Positions 8,549 to 16,202 are shown, counted from the first letter of the stretch. The stretch is DNA of 20,784 nt from Candidatus Poribacteria bacterium (GCA_014730235.1 WJIO01000270.1:1-20784), one strand, 5' to 3'. Numbers and translations: made by a program. Notes: a model not told the origin generated them from the letters alone.

Positions 8549-9834
8549 TAGCGTTTCTCCCAGCGCAGGAGTTCCGATAATTTCCCAAGAGTATTTCCCC
8601 GTTCAATTTCTTTCATTTCACGTGTTTCTTTTTCTTTCCAGTGCATGGCCCGGTTGGCTACTTCCACAGCAATTTCTTTGGGAATTACCATAACTCCGTC
8701 GTCATCGCCTACGATCCAGTCGCCGGGATGGATTTCTTTTCCGTTGAGCTCTATATTCACGCCTATCTGCCCCCAGCCTCTGGGTTCTCCGGCAGCGGGA
8801 ACGGTGAGTTTGGCGAAAGCAGGAAATCCCAGCTCCCGGATTTCTCTTGAATCCCTGATAGCACCGTTAATAACAATACCTGCCAGTTTTCTCTGGATAC
8901 AACTTCTGGTGGCTTCTTCACCCCAGACCGCTGGCCCCAGGCCATGAGCGTCAACGACTATGACATCACCTTCTTTGGCCTGATCAATGGCCTGCACAGG
9001 TTTTGCCCAATCACCGGGTGATGTTCTTACGGTAACAGCTTTTCCTACCATTTTTACCCCGGGTACGATTGTATGTATGTCCAGCAGTTCCCGCTCTCTG
9101 TGCATGACGTCGGAAATATTGGCAGTGGAAACCTGATTAAACAGATTGCGAATTTCATCACCGGTAACGCGTTTAAATTCAATAGTTTCAATTTTTTCAC
9201 CGGTTTCTATAGCTTTCTTAATATTCTGTGTAGCAAGTTTTGCGTCAGGAGCTTTAATTATCGCGCCGCCTACTACAACAATGCTGGCCCCGGCTTTTAC
9301 AGCATCGGCGGCTGTTTCTGAGTTTATTCCTCCAGCTACAGCTATGGGTATACTGACAGCTTCGGCCACCTGCCGAAGTTTTTCAAAGGGAGAAATGCCT
9401 TCCATTTGTTCGTCTATGGCCGTATGTATTCCTATATAATTAGCTCCGAATTCCTCTGCTTGTTTGGCTCTGGACACTGTATCTTTTACACCGATCATAT
9501 CTACAATAATTTCAAATCCGTAATTATCGGCAGCTTCTATACATTCCTTTATTGTGGCATCAGAAGCTACTCCCAGAACACCGACAATATTGGCCCCGGC
9601 TTTAGCGGCTGTTTCCACTTCCACCCTACCGGCATCCATTGTTTTCATATCTGCAATTACAGTATGATCAGGAAAATTTCTTCTTAACTCTCTAACGGCA
9701 TCCAGGCCTTCGCTTTTAATAAGCGGTGTACCAGCTTCCAGCCAATCAGCGCCGCCGGCCACAGCCTCTTCAGCTACTTTAATGGCCCGATTAAGGTTGA
9801 CAAAATCCAAAGCTATCTGTATTACGGGTTCCAT
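8548..9834 (-). CDS. Hexulose-6-phosphate synthase fused to an RraA-like domain
   Basis: Two domains are joined in 428 residues. Residues 1-210 form an OMP-decarboxylase-fold barrel of the 3-hexulose-6-phosphate synthase type, which condenses formaldehyde with ribulose 5-phosphate (or runs in reverse to supply pentose). D62, K64 and D67 in ADMKTMDAGR form the expected DxKxxD site. IGIHTAID with H137, AVAGGI (165-170) and VVVGGAI (186-192) are phosphate-side motifs. Residues about 226-420 are an RraA / HMG-CHA aldolase-like domain with ISDVMHR (240-246), GEEATR and NGAIRDSREI carrying the IRD motif. Such fusions are known in archaea and some bacteria; the role of the second half is uncertain (aldolase-like or regulatory). 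The ATG is well placed after GGGGAG. It has a strong promoter and opens a gene series with panE, glyA and folC. Separate phosphohexulose isomerase was not seen. Confidence 0.88.
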   Translation of the reverse strand: MEPVIQIALDFVNLNRAIKVAEEAVAGGADWLEAGTPLIKSEGLDAVRELRRNFPDHTVIADMKTMDAGRVEVETAAKAGANIVGVLGVASDATIKECIEAADNYGFEIIVDMIGVKDTVSRAKQAEEFGANYIGIHTAIDEQMEGISPFEKLRQVAEAVSIPIAVAGGINSETAADAVKAGASIVVVGGAIIKAPDAKLATQNIKKAIETGEKIETIEFKRVTGDEIRNLFNQVSTANISDVMHRERELLDIHTIVPGVKMVGKAVTVRTSPGDWAKPVQAIDQAKEGDVIVVDAHGLGPAVWGEEATRSCIQRKLAGIVINGAIRDSREIRELGFPAFAKLTVPAAGEPRGWGQIGVNIELNGKEIHPGDWIVGDDDGVMVIPKEIAVEVANRAMHWKEKETREMKEIERGNTLGKLSELLRWEKR

Positions 9835-9972
9835 TCTATCTCCCCATACCTGGAAAATGTCCTCAGGTTTAAGAACTTCTAAAGACTTGTGAATTTATTG
9901 ATAAGAATAGCATTAAAAGAGCCAGCTATGCGTTTATACATAATAACATAATACCCCTATCAATGCCCATTC

Positions 9973-10001
9973 AGTATATATCTTTAAATGTGATTTGTCA
10001 A
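9973..10001 (-). promoter_or_regulatory. Strong sigma70-type promoter for the hps-rraA gene series
   Basis: On the minus strand a perfect -35 TTGACA (9996-10001) is followed, after the ideal 17 bases, by TATACT (9973-9978). This is the best promoter match in the window. It leaves a leader of about 130 bases before the ATG at 9834. That leader (9835-9966) shows a long-range ATTGATA/TATCAAT pairing and a weak CCTG/CAGG stem near the start, but I recognise no known riboswitch. Confidence 0.75.
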
Positions 10002-10043
10002 GACTGGTTTGTTTATTAATATCTGTCTTAATTTAGTAGGTTG

Positions 10044-10180
10044 AAATTTTTGGTTCTTCCGGGTTTAGTGTGATAAAGATAAGAAACTTCTTTATGCTGT
10101 CATTCCTGCTTTCGCAGGAATGACAAGCTGGGAGATTTTTTCAATTATAACCACACTAAACCCGGAAGAACCAAAAATTT
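10044..10180. repeat. Family A palindromic element, full copy (MITE-like)
   Basis: This 137-bp element has perfect 29-bp inverted ends (10044-10072 with 10152-10180). The ends consist of an AT-rich 8-mer followed by GGTTCTTCCGGGTTTAGTGT. In the middle is a hairpin with a 12-bp stem (TGTCATTCCTGC / GCAGGAATGACA, 10098-10109 and 10114-10125) and a TTTC loop. The arms differ: left TAAAGATAAGAAACTTC, right GGGAGATTTTTTCAATTA. It has no coding capacity. The GGnTCTTCCG-type terminus resembles what I remember of ISL3-family insertion-sequence ends; that attribution is from memory. It separates the divergent hps-rraA and amidohydrolase promoters. Confidence 0.9.
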
Positions 10181-10186
10181 TCTATA

Positions 10187-10215
10187 TTGATCCTGCTATA
10201 GGGATCATGTATTAT
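10187..10215 (+). promoter_or_regulatory. Predicted promoter of the amidohydrolase gene
   Basis: TTGATC (10187-10192) is separated by 17 bases from TATTAT (10210-10215). It begins just outside the right end of the full family A repeat. The -10 matches five of six positions and the -35 four of six. A GATCC/GGGATC inverted repeat (10189-10206) overlaps the spacer and could be an operator, but this is only inference. Confidence 0.5.
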
Positions 10216-10258
10216 AGAATATATGTTTGTAACTTATTTATATTTCAGGAGAACTTAG

Positions 10259-11155
10259 ATGTTTATTGATATACATGCTCATGCTTATCGTAAAACCCCG
10301 CCTTTTATATGTCAGTTTTGCACAGCGGAGCAGTTAATCAGACGATATGATGAAGTCGGGATTGAAAAGGGAGTTCTCCTGCCTATTGTAAGTCCTGAAA
10401 TCTATTTTCCCCAGTCTAATGAGGATATCCTTGATATGGTGGAAAAACACCCAGACCGTTTTATTCCCTTTTGCAATATTGATCCCAGGGCTTTAACCAA
10501 TTCACCAGATGCGCCGCTTGATCGGATATTGCAACATTATCAGGATCAGGGATGCAAAGGGTTGGGTGAAGTAATGCCCAATATGCAGTTAATAGATCCT
10601 ATGGTTCAAAACCTGTTTAAACATGCTGAGGAAGTAGGATTTCCGGTAATATTCGATGGTTCTGATCAGATAGGCGGGGATTTTGGCTTGTATGATGAAA
10701 CAGGTTTACCACAATTAGAGCGGACATTAAAACAATTCCCAGAACTAATAATACTTGGACACGGCCCTATATTCTGGTCAGAGATAGGGCATTTAGAACC
10801 ACCTGCTGAAAATGTTGTATTTCGCCCCCGGCCAGGTCAGATCAAACGCCCAAGGCCAAGCAACCGTATTGCTGAAGAGGGTGTTATGCCCAAGCTTATG
10901 AGGAAATACTCCAACCTTTATGGGGATCTTTCTGACTGGAATCCCTGGAATGCCTTATCCAGAGATCCCAAATACGGCCCGAAGTTTATGACAGAGTTTC
11001 AGGATCGTCTTTTATTTGGTACTGATATTTGTTCTTATGATATGCCATTACCTATGATAGACCTGCTAATAGAATGGAGGGATACAAAGAAAATAAGCGA
11101 ATTGGTGTTTAACAAAATAGCCAGAGAAAACGCTATAAAGCTTCTTAATTTATAG
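10259..11155 (+). CDS. Amidohydrolase-family (COG2159-like) TIM-barrel metal-dependent hydrolase
   Basis: The 298-residue protein has the overall pattern of the amidohydrolase-2 family: a barrel opening with the metal-binding HxH (H6, H8 in IDIHAHAY), ILGHG with H168, and FGTD with D256 near the C-terminus. Members are hydrolases or decarboxylases acting on varied small molecules, so no substrate can be assigned. The position that usually carries a metal-binding His after the fifth strand reads FPVIFDGSD, with Asp133 where His would be expected, so metal binding may differ. A loop of basic and proline residues (RPRPGQIKRPRPSNR, 189-203) is also notable. AGGAG lies seven bases before the ATG. 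The gene has its own promoter and is bounded by family A elements on both sides; a family B element starts immediately after its stop. Confidence 0.8.
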   Translation: MFIDIHAHAYRKTPPFICQFCTAEQLIRRYDEVGIEKGVLLPIVSPEIYFPQSNEDILDMVEKHPDRFIPFCNIDPRALTNSPDAPLDRILQHYQDQGCKGLGEVMPNMQLIDPMVQNLFKHAEEVGFPVIFDGSDQIGGDFGLYDETGLPQLERTLKQFPELIILGHGPIFWSEIGHLEPPAENVVFRPRPGQIKRPRPSNRIAEEGVMPKLMRKYSNLYGDLSDWNPWNALSRDPKYGPKFMTEFQDRLLFGTDICSYDMPLPMIDLLIEWRDTKKISELVFNKIARENAIKLLNL

Positions 11156-11276
11156 TAATCGTTAAAAATAGATATAATTTAGTTGTCATTCCTGCTTTTG
11201 CAGGAATGACAAATTTTGTAATTTACCATAATTATAAAGGTATTTTCTAAACACATTTTTCATTTTTTAACGATTA
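11156..11276 (-). repeat. Family B palindromic element, long copy (121 bp) with nested hairpin
   Basis: The ends TAATCGTTAAAAATAG (11156-11171) and CATTTTTTAACGATTA (11261-11276) are near-perfect inverted repeats. The copy is the reverse complement of the short copy at 14565-14653, with only scattered differences outside a 33-base extra segment. That segment, together with the preceding TTGTCATT, forms a 13-bp stem hairpin (11183-11195 and 11200-11212, loop TTTT), almost the same as the core of family A. The element starts at the base after the amidohydrolase stop. Flanking TA bases fit insertion at TA. Confidence 0.88.
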
Positions 11277-11294
11277 CTTATAATAAAAAAATTA

Positions 11295-11357
11295 GACTCT
11301 TCCGGGTTCAGTGCTGAGAGATTTTTCAATTATAATCACACTAAACCCGGAAGAATC
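11295..11357. repeat. Family A element, internally deleted copy (63 bp)
   Basis: The ends GACTCTTCCGGGTTCAGTG (11295-11313) and CACTAAACCCGGAAGAATC (11339-11357) pair with two mismatches in 19. Between them only the right arm of the full element remains (AGATTTTTCAATTATAATC); the left arm and the core hairpin are gone. The 8 bases on either side, AAAAATTA (11287-11294) and AAATATTA (11358-11365), agree at seven of eight positions and look like a target duplication. The ribosome site of the next gene follows directly. Confidence 0.85.
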
Positions 11358-11378
11358 AAATATTATAAGGAGGATGCG

Positions 11379-14300
11379 ATGAGTAGAATACTCTATATTG
11401 CTTCAATATTTCTCATGCTATCTATGTGTATTAATTTAAGTTCAGCCTCAATAGACAAAACCGCTGAACAGATTCTGGAGGAAACAGGTGTTAAAGGTGG
11501 TTTAATTGTCCACATTGGATGCGGCGATGGGAAATTTACCGCCAGCTTATTGGTCAACGATGCATACCTTGTTCACGGTCTGGACAGAGATATGGAAAAT
11601 GTCAACATCGCCAGGGGTAACATAAGATCTCTGGGCATATATGGTAAGGTGTCGGTGGACAGATTGAAAGGTATAAGACTTCCCTATGTCGAAAACATGG
11701 TCAATCTGGTCGTATCCGAAGATCTGGGAGAAGTGCCAATGGAAGAAATGATGCGGGTGCTTTGTCCCGGTGGTGTGGCATATATCAAGCATGATGAATC
11801 ATGGCAAAAGACAATAAAACTTCAACCTGAAGATATTGACGAATGGACTCATTATCTCCACGATGCCTCCAATAACGCTGTAGCCGATGATGATCTGGTG
11901 GGAATCCCCCGTCATATTCAATGGAACGGCACTCCTAAATGGACAAGGAGTCATGACCATCTGGCCAGCATAAGCGCGCTGGTATCCTCTGGTGGGAAAA
12001 TATTTTACATTGTAGACGAAGGCTCTATAGCCTCAGTTGCTCTTCCCTCAGATTGGAAGCTGATAGCCCGGGATGCTTATAATGGCGTTATTCTCTGGAA
12101 GCGATCTATTGATGGAATGTGGGAAGGCGCACTCAGAGGTTTCCGCAGCGGTCCCCCTGAAGTATCCCGAAGGCTTATAGCCATTGATGATAGGGTATAC
12201 GTTACCCTTGGTTATGGAAATCCGGTTATCGCTTTGGATGCCGCCACAGGTGAAACGATTAAAGTTTATGAAAACACAAAAGATGCAACGGAAATATTGT
12301 ATTATCATGACGTGCTTTACGTTGTAATCGGCGATATTGATGCGGATAAAGCCGCTGAAGCCACCAGACGTCGAGGGGCTGTACCACCGCCAAGAGATAA
12401 GCATATACTGGCTATAAAAGCAATTTCCGGTGAAGTATTATGGGATAAAGCCGATGATGATACGGATGAAATAATGCCCACAACCATGTGTATAGATGAT
12501 GGTCGGGTGTTTTTTGAAAATACAAGCCATGTTATTTGTTTAAGCGCTGTATCAGGTAAAGAAATATGGAAAACTGAAAGACCTATAAGTATAAACCGTC
12601 TGGCCTGGTCAACGCCTACCCTGGTTGTTAAAGATGGTGTCGTCATATCAGCAGATAGAGACCCAGAGGCAAAAGTGACAGAAGAAAATGAAGACAAAGA
12701 TAATCCCCAATGGCTTGTCAGCAGTAGAGGCGGAAATTCCCCCATGGGTCAGATGATAGCATATTCTGCAAAGGATGGCAGCCTTTTATGGACGGGAGAA
12801 TGTCGGGAAGCTTATAACGCCCCGCCTGATGTACTGATAAGCAATGATCTGGTGTGGTCAGGTGACCTGGTTTTTGCCCGGAACGATGGTATAACAGTTG
12901 CGAGGGATTTATTTACCGGAGAAATAAAGAAAAGACGGCCAAGCGATCTGGCTTTCTTTAAACCCGGTATGAGTCACCACCGATGCTACAGAAATAAGGC
13001 AACCAATAATTATGTATTTCTGGGAAGATCAGGCGTTGAACTGGTGGATATGGAAACCGGCGAAGGCATAGCAAACCACTGGATCAGGGGAACATGCCAG
13101 TATGGTATTATGCCTTGTAACGGTCTGCTTTATGTGCCGCCCCACTCATGCGCATGCTACATAACAGCCAAGTTAAACAGCTTTAACGCCCTCTCAGCTA
13201 CCCGCAGTCCTACCCAGCAGCAGAACAAAGACGATTTTCGGTTGGAAAAAGGTGCTGCTTATGAACAGGAAACTGTTTCTGCCGATGAATCAAATGGAGA
13301 TTGGCCCACATACAGGCATGATAAAGCTCGAAGCGGAAAAACAGAAGCTAAAATAACCTCAGAATTAAAGGTTAAATGGCAATCAGAATTGGGAAATAAG
13401 CTGACCAGTCCTGTATTAGCTGATAATATGATTTTTGTGGCTTCTGTAGATGAACATTCACTGCATGCTTTAAGTGCTGATAATGGCGAAAAGATATGGA
13501 GTTTTAATTCAGGTGGTCGCATTGATTCACCACCCACTGTATACTCAGGCATGGTTATTTTCGGTTCTGCCGATGGATGGGTTTACAACCTGCGTTCCAC
13601 AGATGGAGAACTTATATGGCGGTTCCGGGCTGCTCCTGAAGATCGGCGTATAGTGTCCTATAGACAACTGGAATCAGTCTGGCCAGTTCATGGTAATATA
13701 CTGGTTGAGGATGGCATGGCATACTTCGCCGCCGGTAGGTCTGTATTTCTTGATGGCGGAATTTATTTCTATAAGCTGGACGTAAAGACGGGGGAAAAGC
13801 TCGTGCAAAGAGTTATCAGCGGCCGGGATAGAACAACAGGTAAACAACCTTTAGGTGCAGTCAAAGGTTTTGGTATGCCGGGAATCCTGCCCGATATTCT
13901 TTCCAGCGATGGTAATTCTATTTACATGCGCCAGGCCAGGTTTAACCGAAATGGTGTTGAACTGCAGGAAAATGTCCCCCATTTGTTCAGCCCAGCCGGA
14001 TTTCTTGATGATTCATGGTGGCATCGCACATACTGGATTATGGGTACAGAGATGGTCTCCGGATGGGGCGGCTGGCCTATAGTAGGCAACCAGATACCTG
14101 CAGGACGTATATTGGTTTACGACGACTCAGCAGTTTACGGTTTTGGTCGGGATTCTTACGAAAGAAACGGCAGTCATGTGGGTATTAACAAAACAAAATA
14201 CCGCTTGTTCGCCGCTAGAAAACAATCAAAATTAGTAGACGCAAAAGATCGCAGAGGCAATCCCATCAAGCGTAAGGTGACAGATATACTGTGGACACAG

Positions 14301-14567
14301 GAAGTGCCGCTGACTGTCCGTGCTATGGTACTTACCCGGGATACTTTGTTTATGTCAGGACCAGCCAACAACGGTGATCAGTTGACAGGCCTCGCTAGTT
14401 TGGAAAATGGTAAAGAATCTATATTATACGCCGTTTCCTGTTCTGATGGAAAGGAAATCTCCAGAAAGCGGCTAGATTCTGTTCCAGTATTCGATGGTAT
14501 GATAGCCGCTCATGAAAAATTATTCATTACAACAACCGATGGTAAAGTAGTTTGTCTTGGACCTTAA
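11379..14567 (+). CDS. Exported fusion of a methyltransferase-like domain and PQQ-type beta-propellers
   Basis: The 1062-residue product starts with a signal peptide (hydrophobic 4-20, likely cleavage near SSA-SI at 23/24). Next comes a class I SAM-methyltransferase-like domain of about 30-140: VHIGCGDGKF (44-53), GLDRD (67-71), NLVVSEDLG (109-117) and RVLCPGGVAYI (126-136). A conserved-looking linker DIDEWTHYLHDASNNAVADD (152-171) leads into propeller blades recognisable by AxxGxxxW-like repeats (DAYNGVILW, AISGEVLW, AVSGKEIW, AKDGSLLW). A second propeller begins at about 645 (DWPTYRHDKARSG) with further blades (ADNGEKIW, STDGELIW). Proteins of this type occur in Planctomycetota and relatives; function is unknown to me. 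AAGGAGG five bases before the ATG gives the best ribosome site in the window. The stop codon TAA is the first three bases of a family B repeat. SAM is not expected outside the cytoplasm, so the methyltransferase part may be non-catalytic. Confidence 0.85.
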   Translation: MSRILYIASIFLMLSMCINLSSASIDKTAEQILEETGVKGGLIVHIGCGDGKFTASLLVNDAYLVHGLDRDMENVNIARGNIRSLGIYGKVSVDRLKGIRLPYVENMVNLVVSEDLGEVPMEEMMRVLCPGGVAYIKHDESWQKTIKLQPEDIDEWTHYLHDASNNAVADDDLVGIPRHIQWNGTPKWTRSHDHLASISALVSSGGKIFYIVDEGSIASVALPSDWKLIARDAYNGVILWKRSIDGMWEGALRGFRSGPPEVSRRLIAIDDRVYVTLGYGNPVIALDAATGETIKVYENTKDATEILYYHDVLYVVIGDIDADKAAEATRRRGAVPPPRDKHILAIKAISGEVLWDKADDDTDEIMPTTMCIDDGRVFFENTSHVICLSAVSGKEIWKTERPISINRLAWSTPTLVVKDGVVISADRDPEAKVTEENEDKDNPQWLVSSRGGNSPMGQMIAYSAKDGSLLWTGECREAYNAPPDVLISNDLVWSGDLVFARNDGITVARDLFTGEIKKRRPSDLAFFKPGMSHHRCYRNKATNNYVFLGRSGVELVDMETGEGIANHWIRGTCQYGIMPCNGLLYVPPHSCACYITAKLNSFNALSATRSPTQQQNKDDFRLEKGAAYEQETVSADESNGDWPTYRHDKARSGKTEAKITSELKVKWQSELGNKLTSPVLADNMIFVASVDEHSLHALSADNGEKIWSFNSGGRIDSPPTVYSGMVIFGSADGWVYNLRSTDGELIWRFRAAPEDRRIVSYRQLESVWPVHGNILVEDGMAYFAAGRSVFLDGGIYFYKLDVKTGEKLVQRVISGRDRTTGKQPLGAVKGFGMPGILPDILSSDGNSIYMRQARFNRNGVELQENVPHLFSPAGFLDDSWWHRTYWIMGTEMVSGWGGWPIVGNQIPAGRILVYDDSAVYGFGRDSYERNGSHVGINKTKYRLFAARKQSKLVDAKDRRGNPIKRKVTDILWTQEVPLTVRAMVLTRDTLFMSGPANNGDQLTGLASLENGKESILYAVSCSDGKEISRKRLDSVPVFDGMIAAHEKLFITTTDGKVVCLGP

Positions 14568-14653
14568 TCGTTAAAAAATGAAAAATGCGTTTAGAAAACA
14601 CCTTTATAATGATGGTAAATGACAACTAAATTATATCCATTTTTTAACGATTA
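14565..14653 (+). repeat. Family B palindromic element, short copy (89 bp)
   Basis: Perfect 16-bp inverted ends, TAATCGTTAAAAAATG (14565-14580) and CATTTTTTAACGATTA (14638-14653), enclose a 57-base interior. It lies in opposite orientation to the long copy at 11156-11276 and lacks the 33-base hairpin segment found there. It overlaps the stop codon of the upstream gene. Folding of the whole element with its A/T runs could also end transcription in either direction, but this is inference. Confidence 0.88.
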
Positions 14654-14681
14654 CTGGACCATAAAATAACAAGAGGTATTT

Positions 14682-16067
14682 TTGCCAGAGAAAATATTAC
14701 TCATAAATCCATGGATATATGATTTTGCTGCCTATGATATGTGGAGTAGGCCCCTTGGACTTTTGTATATAGGAGGCCTGTTACTGAGGAACGGTTATGA
14801 GATTAATTTAATCAATTGCCTGGATAGATACAATCCCCGGCTTCTGAAATTTCAAAATAGAGAATCACCAAAGAATAGTAAATACGGGTGTGGTAAATTT
14901 CATAAGGAGGTGATCCAATCACCCGGTGTTTTAAAAGACATAAAACGCCGATATGGCAGGTACGGTCTGCCTATGAATATATTCCGAAGAGAATTGGAAA
15001 ACCAACCACAGCCTGATGTTATAATGGTTACCTCAGGTATGACATACTGGTATCCCGGGGTTTTTGCTGTTATTGAAGAAATTCACAAATATTACCCCGG
15101 TATACCTGTGGTTCTGGGAGGAATTTATGCAACTCTCTGCTACGAGCATGCAGTTAAATATTCAGGAGCGGATTATATTATTCCCGGTGAAGGCGAAGTA
15201 AAAGCGCTTAAATTAATCAGTGAACTGACCAAAAAGCAGATATGTTACCTGCCGGAAAATCTGGATGATTACCCTTATCCAGCCCATCATCTGATGACAA
15301 ATCAAAATGAGATCGCAATATTGACATCCAGAGGATGTCCAATAGGATGCACTTACTGTGCATCAAAATTGTTAGCTGGAAAGTTCCGCCAGCGAGATCC
15401 GGCAAAAATTATTGAGGAATTGGATTTCTACAGGAAAAATTTTGTAACCCGGGATTTTGTTTTTTATGATGATGCGCTCTTGATAAATCCTGATAAACAT
15501 ATTATACCAATACTCCGGGAAATTATAAAACTCAATTTTAAATGTAATTTTCATACCCCTAATGCAATACATGCAAAACAGATAAATGAAGAAATTGCAG
15601 AATTGATGTTTAAATCAGGGTTTAAAACTATAAGAATTGGTTTTGAGACATCCGATGAATTCCGTCAGAAAAAGACGGGAAACAAGGTCACCTCTGATGA
15701 ATTTTATAGAGCTGTAAAAAATCTTAAAAAGGCCGGTTATCCAGAAACTGATATAGGTGTTTATGTATTAATGGGCTTACCGGAACAACCTGTGGAGGAA
15801 GTTTTTGAAAGTGTCAGGTATGTCCACAACTGCGGAGCATTGGTAAAACTGGCCATGTATTCGCCTATTCCGGGAACTACGGAATGGAAACGCGCTTTAG
15901 AGATCTCAGATTTTGACCTCGATTCTGATCCCTTATTGCATAACAATTCCATATATCCACTGCGGTCTAAGAGTATGAATATCCAGGATTTTCAAAGGAT
16001 AAAAAAATTCGTTATTGAGTGTAATTTAAGACTTAAATCGAGAACAAAAATGCGGAATAAAGGGTAA
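14682..16067 (+). CDS. B12-binding-type radical SAM protein
   Basis: The 461 residues have the two-part layout of cobalamin-binding-domain radical SAM enzymes. The N-terminal part (about 1-190) has the Rossmann-like pattern ILLINPW, PLGLLYIGGLLLRNGYE, DVIMVTSG, IPVVLGGIYAT and ADYIIPGEGE, but no DxHxxG cobalamin-ligand motif, so B12 may not be bound by a His. The radical SAM core has the iron-sulfur motif CPIGCTYC (C219, C223, C226), then VFYDDALL and IGFETSDEFRQKKTGNKV in the typical order. The segment KYGCGKFHKEVIQSPGVLKDIKRRYGRYG (67-95) is shared, from memory, with a class of such proteins in environmental bacteria; the substrate is unknown. The start is TTG at 14682 with AGAGGT four bases upstream; no ATG fits the conserved N-terminus. 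It follows a family B repeat by 28 bases. Confidence 0.87.
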   Translation: MPEKILLINPWIYDFAAYDMWSRPLGLLYIGGLLLRNGYEINLINCLDRYNPRLLKFQNRESPKNSKYGCGKFHKEVIQSPGVLKDIKRRYGRYGLPMNIFRRELENQPQPDVIMVTSGMTYWYPGVFAVIEEIHKYYPGIPVVLGGIYATLCYEHAVKYSGADYIIPGEGEVKALKLISELTKKQICYLPENLDDYPYPAHHLMTNQNEIAILTSRGCPIGCTYCASKLLAGKFRQRDPAKIIEELDFYRKNFVTRDFVFYDDALLINPDKHIIPILREIIKLNFKCNFHTPNAIHAKQINEEIAELMFKSGFKTIRIGFETSDEFRQKKTGNKVTSDEFYRAVKNLKKAGYPETDIGVYVLMGLPEQPVEEVFESVRYVHNCGALVKLAMYSPIPGTTEWKRALEISDFDLDSDPLLHNNSIYPLRSKSMNIQDFQRIKKFVIECNLRLKSRTKMRNKG

Positions 16068-16117
16068 AAGGCTTATGTTAGAAATATTGGATATGGGAGA
16101 ATACATTGATAAAACAA

Positions 16118-16192
16118 CTGGCTCTTCCGGGCTCAGTTTGGTAAGATAAGAAACTTTTTATGCTGTCATTCCTGCTTTCGCAGAAATGACAA
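16118..16192 (+). repeat. Family A element, left half copy
   Basis: This copy matches the left half of the full element: terminal repeat GGCTCTTCCGGGCTCAGTTT (from 16120), left arm TAAGATAAGAAACTTTTT, and the core hairpin TGTCATTCCTGC...GCAGAAATGACA with one stem mismatch. The right arm and right terminal repeat are absent here but occur in the same orientation at 18841-18920, beyond the next two genes. The remaining spacer sequence, 16068-16117, shows nothing recognisable. Confidence 0.85.
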
Positions 16193-16202
16193 TAAGTAAT
16201 CC

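Noticed and set aside
8548-9200. RraA part read as an inhibitor of RNase E
   Set aside because: The RraA fold is shared with HMG/CHA aldolases, and fusion to Hps suggests a metabolic role at least as strongly; sequence alone does not support RNase control.
10044-11366. Repeated hairpins considered as a CRISPR array
   Set aside because: The repeats are palindromic, dispersed between genes, occur in both orientations and have no regular spacers; no cas genes are nearby.
12317-12745. A 142-codon minus-strand frame inside the propeller fusion gene
   Set aside because: It is a shadow of the sense reading frame; the sense strand has convincing propeller repeats throughout.
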